Origin: CBDULX01 sp048550535
Lineage (GTDB): Bacteria; Pseudomonadota; Gammaproteobacteria; SZUA-229
Assembly (NCBI GenBank): GCA_048550535.1
Contig: JBLYYN010000139.1
Coordinates: 1-8,941 of the forward strand
DNA: 8,941 nucleotides
Direction of reading: 5' to 3'
Shown here: piece after piece, positions 6,822 through 8,941 of the stretch
Layout: every line of letters begins with the position of its first letter
Position numbering within the stretch: the first letter of the stretch is position 1
The notes under the pieces: model-generated
Told to the model about the DNA's origin: nothing
Database searches by the model: none
Seen by the model: the letters and a program-made list of their open reading frames with translations, nothing else
Translations under genes and position numbers: made by a program

Positions 6822-7523
6822 TTAGATTATCCAGCTTAGATTATTGAGTATTGTTTGCTCTATCTGATCCAATGGTTCACCTTTTTCACCCAGTATAGCC
6901 ATACTGCCTTTACCTGCAGGCAGAATAGTCCCCTGGAATCGCTCATCGGATATGTTTTGTTCCGTGTCAATTTTAATATGTGGCAGCATCATAATGGTAA
7001 CCGAACCCTTAACGCCTGACAGTACAATGTGTACACCTTCTTTGTTAGCGATATTGCAACTGCCTAGATAATTGACCTGGCCGATATCCTGCTTAAGTTC
7101 TGCGCCATATGAAGACAGCATATGGTTAATATGACGGGTGTCTTTATTCTGGTTTTCTATCAGGTGGTCAAGCTCATCATAAACATGGGTTAATACCTGC
7201 TGCTCAAGATCATTGCTGGACCAGGTCTGTAGCAAGGTCAAAACCAGGCCAAATACCAGTAATACACTGGCCGCTATAGAGAGTGCAGCACGTGTACGAT
7301 GTTTATTCTGTGAGTAGTGATTCAGGGTCTGGTTTAGTATAAGTCTCTCTGCCAATCCTTCCGGGGGATTAATGTTGACGGCCTGTTTTATTTTTTGATC
7401 AAGTTCGTGTAAATGATTTACAAGTTCTGTATTTTCTTTTGACTCTTTTGTCTTGTGCAGAAAATCTTTATTCTGGCAGTCTGGCTCGGCAAAGGCACGG
7501 CGTCTGAATTTCAAATCATCCAT
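6822..7523 (-). CDS. DUF3379 membrane protein, probable anti-sigma factor
   Basis: This 233-residue protein starts MDDLKFRRRAFAEP and has PPEGLAERLILNQ at 53-65, both typical of DUF3379. The single membrane segment is at about 79-100 (ALSIAASVLLVFGLVLTLLQ). The N-terminal 78 residues would be cytoplasmic and the last 130 periplasmic. The periplasmic part carries SCNIANKEGVHIVLSG and VTIMMLP, corresponding to the conserved Cys-containing segment of the family; Cys156 is the only cysteine there. Its ATG (7523) overlaps the sigma gene's stop by 8 bases, and AGAGGT 7 bases upstream is a strong ribosome site, so the two are translationally coupled. The topology and pairing are those of a membrane anti-sigma factor; the function is inferred, not demonstrated by a known anti-sigma domain. 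No intrinsic terminator is visible downstream. Confidence 0.85.
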   Translation of the reverse strand: MDDLKFRRRAFAEPDCQNKDFLHKTKESKENTELVNHLHELDQKIKQAVNINPPEGLAERLILNQTLNHYSQNKHRTRAALSIAASVLLVFGLVLTLLQTWSSNDLEQQVLTHVYDELDHLIENQNKDTRHINHMLSSYGAELKQDIGQVNYLGSCNIANKEGVHIVLSGVKGSVTIMMLPHIKIDTEQNISDERFQGTILPAGKGSMAILGEKGEPLDQIEQTILNNLSWII

Positions 7524-8028
7524 GGCTGTTACCTCTTTGTAAATTGTTATCAGATAAACTGTCTTTTATTTTATTTCGTGCCCGATATAAACGTGTTAAT
7601 ACCGTGTTCTTGTTCAGTTTCAGGATGCTTGAAATTTCTTCTGTACTAAAGCCTCCTATAATCTGTAACATCAAAGGCTCCCTGAATTCAATTTCCAGTT
7701 GAGCTATCGTATTCTGTAGCAGTTGGGTTTCCATGAATTGACCAGGGCCTGTAGACTGGTCAGCCAGTGGGAAATCTGTGATATCGACCAGGTCTGGCTG
7801 GAAACGTTCATACATACGGGCATGCTCATGCCTTAATATTGTGATTAGCCAGGCTTTTGCCGCCTTTTCATCTTTCAGTCGCTCAAATGAACGCCAGGCG
7901 CGCAGATAGGTTTCCTGTACCAGGTCTTCGGCCACAGAACGATTCTTACATAGCCAGAATGCATAACGGTATATATCTGCATAGAGTGCATTAACAAGTG
8001 CATTGAACCTTTGCTGTTTACTGTCCAT
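7516..8028 (-). CDS. ECF-type RNA polymerase sigma factor
   Basis: At 170 residues this is a typical two-domain ECF sigma factor. Region 2 spans about 10-75 (IYRYAFWLC, SVAEDLVQETYLRAW, KAWLITILRHE) and binds core polymerase and the -10 element. Region 4 spans about 105-155 (LEIEFREPLML, FSTEEISSILKLNKNTV, TRLYRARNKIK) and recognises the -35 element. The stop TGA (7516-7518) lies inside the DUF3379 gene start (8-base overlap), making a sigma/anti-sigma unit. The ATG at 8028 fits the family's N-terminus but has no good Shine-Dalgarno sequence. It is transcribed away from the bufferin genes with a 158-base gap, so I infer that it controls them and itself; ECF control of bufferin operons is known in Caulobacter. 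Confidence 0.95.
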   Translation of the reverse strand: MDSKQQRFNALVNALYADIYRYAFWLCKNRSVAEDLVQETYLRAWRSFERLKDEKAAKAWLITILRHEHARMYERFQPDLVDITDFPLADQSTGPGQFMETQLLQNTIAQLEIEFREPLMLQIIGGFSTEEISSILKLNKNTVLTRLYRARNKIKDSLSDNNLQRGNSHG

Positions 8029-8034
8029 ACACGA

Positions 8035-8063
8035 TAAGACCGATACAGTCGAACTTTTATTCC
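8035..8063 (-). promoter_or_regulatory. Candidate ECF promoter of the sigma/DUF3379 operon
   Basis: Read on the minus strand, GGAATAA (8057-8063) and GTCTTA (8035-8040) are separated by 16 bases, resembling the GGAA-type -35 and short -10 of many ECF promoters. Transcription would start about 7 bases past the -10 box, at or next to the ATG at 8028, which would make the mRNA leaderless and would explain the missing ribosome site. This fits autoregulation but is pattern-based only. Confidence 0.4.
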
Positions 8064-8084
8064 CTAAAAAATATTTTTATTTAA

Positions 8085-8114
8085 TGAAATATTATTCTGA
8101 ATCAGCAGGTCTCT
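8085..8114 (+). promoter_or_regulatory. Possible related promoter in front of the bufferin genes
   Basis: TGAAATA (8085-8091) and GTCTCT (8109-8114, in GTCTCTTATC) lie 17 bases apart on the plus strand and loosely resemble the GGAATAA/GTCTTATC pair found in the other direction. The leader would be about 65 bases. The similarity is partial, and TATTAT (8090-8095) could instead serve as part of a sigma-70 promoter. Confidence 0.2.
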
Positions 8115-8186
8115 TATCTCATCAGCAAGATGAAATCGTTGTTGATTGATGAAATAGAATCAAAACACCCCACTGGAGACATTATC

Positions 8187-8456
8187 ATGAAACAGAATAA
8201 ATCAGTTACACAAGCAGCATTGGCCGCTGTTGTAGCTATGGGCCTGGGCACTATATCAGCAGATGCCGTAGCCGGTAAACCGGGTTTTGAGAAATGCGCA
8301 GGTATTGTTAAAGCAGGTATGAATGACTGCGGCACCAGTAAACACAGTTGTTCAGGTCAGGCCAGTACAGACAGGGTTTCTGAAGAGTGGATTTATGTCC
8401 CGAAAGGTACCTGTGCAAAGATTGCTGGTTCAAGCCTGAAAGAAAAAGCACAGTAA
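8187..8456 (+). CDS. bufA1: Bufferin precursor peptide (BufA1-type, DUF2282)
   Basis: The 89-residue product has a Lys-containing N-terminus, a hydrophobic segment (AALAAVVAMGLGTI) and a probable cleavage site after AVA at about 29. The mature part carries the DUF2282 pattern EKCAGIVKAGMNDCG, then HSCSGQA and EEWIYVPKGTC, with four cysteines at 37, 48, 55 and 76. In this family the peptide is exported and, after oxidative modification of cysteines by a DUF692 enzyme, binds copper in the periplasm; that is established for bufferins, not shown here. ATG 8187 is chosen because GGAG (8175-8178) lies 8 bases upstream; an in-frame ATG at 8130 would bury the signal peptide behind 19 polar residues. 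The modifying enzyme follows 15 bases after the stop. Confidence 0.9.
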   Translation: MKQNKSVTQAALAAVVAMGLGTISADAVAGKPGFEKCAGIVKAGMNDCGTSKHSCSGQASTDRVSEEWIYVPKGTCAKIAGSSLKEKAQ

Positions 8457-8471
8457 GCAGGGGTATTTCTG

Positions 8472-8941
8472 ATGAAAGCCACAAATTTGAGGGGTTCAGG
8501 TATTGGCCTGCGCTCTGAACATTATCAGACCATACTCGACAGCAAACCCGATATTTCCTGGTTTGAGGTACTTACAGACAACTATATGGGGGCCGGTGGC
8601 TTGCCCCTGTATTGCCTGGAAAAAATAACAGAGTACTATCCAGTATCATTTCACGGTGTAGGCCTGTCGCTGGCTTCCACTGACCCAGTTAATAATAAAT
8701 ACCTGAGCAAACTGAAGCAGTTAGTACAAAGGTATCAACCCAGTCAGGTATCAGATCACCTTGCCTGGGTATCGGCAGGTCATCATTATGTACATGAATT
8801 AATGCCTTTTCCTTATACAACAGAGGCACTTTATCAGATTGCCGACAAAATTAATAAAGTACAGGATTATCTTGGTCAAGTCCTGGTTGTGGAAAACCCC
8901 TCCAGCTATCTGGATTTTAATATTACTGAAATGACAGAATG
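8472..8941 (+). CDS. bufB: DUF692 / MNIO peptide-modifying oxidase (BufB), C-terminus outside window
   Basis: The first 156 codons are present; the gene continues past the right edge. The N-terminus GSGIGLRSEHY (8-18), WFEVLTDNYMG (30-40), FHGVGLSL (60-67), SDHLAW (94-99), HELMPFPYTTEAL (108-120) and VENPSSYL (140-147) are the diagnostic motifs of the DUF692 family, multinuclear non-heme iron oxidases with a TIM-barrel fold. His61, His96 and Glu141 are at positions that supply metal ligands in the family. One variation is Asp35 in TDNY where most relatives have Glu (ENY). The enzyme turns precursor cysteines into heterocycles with help from a partner protein (BufC, DUF2063), expected just beyond the window. 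AGGGG (8459-8463) lies 8 bases before ATG 8472, and the 15-base gap to bufA indicates one operon. Confidence 0.93.
   Translation, partial: MKATNLRGSGIGLRSEHYQTILDSKPDISWFEVLTDNYMGAGGLPLYCLEKITEYYPVSFHGVGLSLASTDPVNNKYLSKLKQLVQRYQPSQVSDHLAWVSAGHHYVHELMPFPYTTEALYQIADKINKVQDYLGQVLVVENPSSYLDFNITEMTE

Noticed and set aside
7455..7649. Plus-strand frame of 64 codons
   Set aside because: It is antisense across the junction of the DUF3379 and sigma genes, both well supported.
8130..8186. Longer start for the bufferin precursor
   Set aside because: It would place charged residues before the signal peptide, and GGAG is well placed for the ATG at 8187.

Overview
The window looks like part of a moderately AT-rich gammaproteobacterial chromosome, probably from an aquatic species. 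That placement is an inference from the gene families present: a DeaD/CsdA-type helicase with a DbpA-like RNA-binding domain, a small stand-alone RRM protein, an ECF sigma factor paired with a DUF3379 membrane protein, a DUF2164 remnant and a bufferin (DUF2282/DUF692) operon. No rRNA, tRNA, CRISPR array or transposase was seen.

Left part (1-3338). A minus-strand gene for an exported protein of unknown function runs off the left edge, where it passes through at least 13 tandem 9-bp units coding for Asp-Pro-Thr. About 650 bases without a recognisable gene follow. Next come two decayed minus-strand genes fused head to tail: an ArsI/CadI-type metalloenzyme with one frameshift, and the C-terminal half of a SigZ-like ECF sigma factor with another frameshift. 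They look like the relic of a metal- or arsenic-response locus.

Middle part (3339-6545). Two RNA-handling genes lie on the plus strand: a full-length DEAD-box helicase (deaD-like) and, after about 390 bases rich in possible hairpins, an 88-residue RRM protein. Together they resemble a cold-response RNA-remodelling pair, and the spacer may be a structured mRNA leader. A 62-residue single-pass membrane protein lies on the minus strand, followed by a 5'-truncated DUF2164 gene.

Right part (6546-8941). A 144-bp nested palindrome, built from 10-bp tandem units and an inner perfect hairpin, sits immediately upstream of the truncated DUF2164 gene. Beyond it an ECF sigma factor and its overlapping DUF3379 partner (a likely anti-sigma factor) read leftward. 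Divergently, reading rightward, is the start of a bufferin operon: bufA (a secreted four-cysteine peptide) and bufB (a DUF692/MNIO iron-dependent peptide-modifying oxidase, cut by the window edge). The arrangement suggests that the sigma/anti-sigma pair senses a metal or envelope signal and switches on production of the modified copper-binding peptide. A plausible ECF promoter lies so close to the sigma gene that the transcript could be leaderless.
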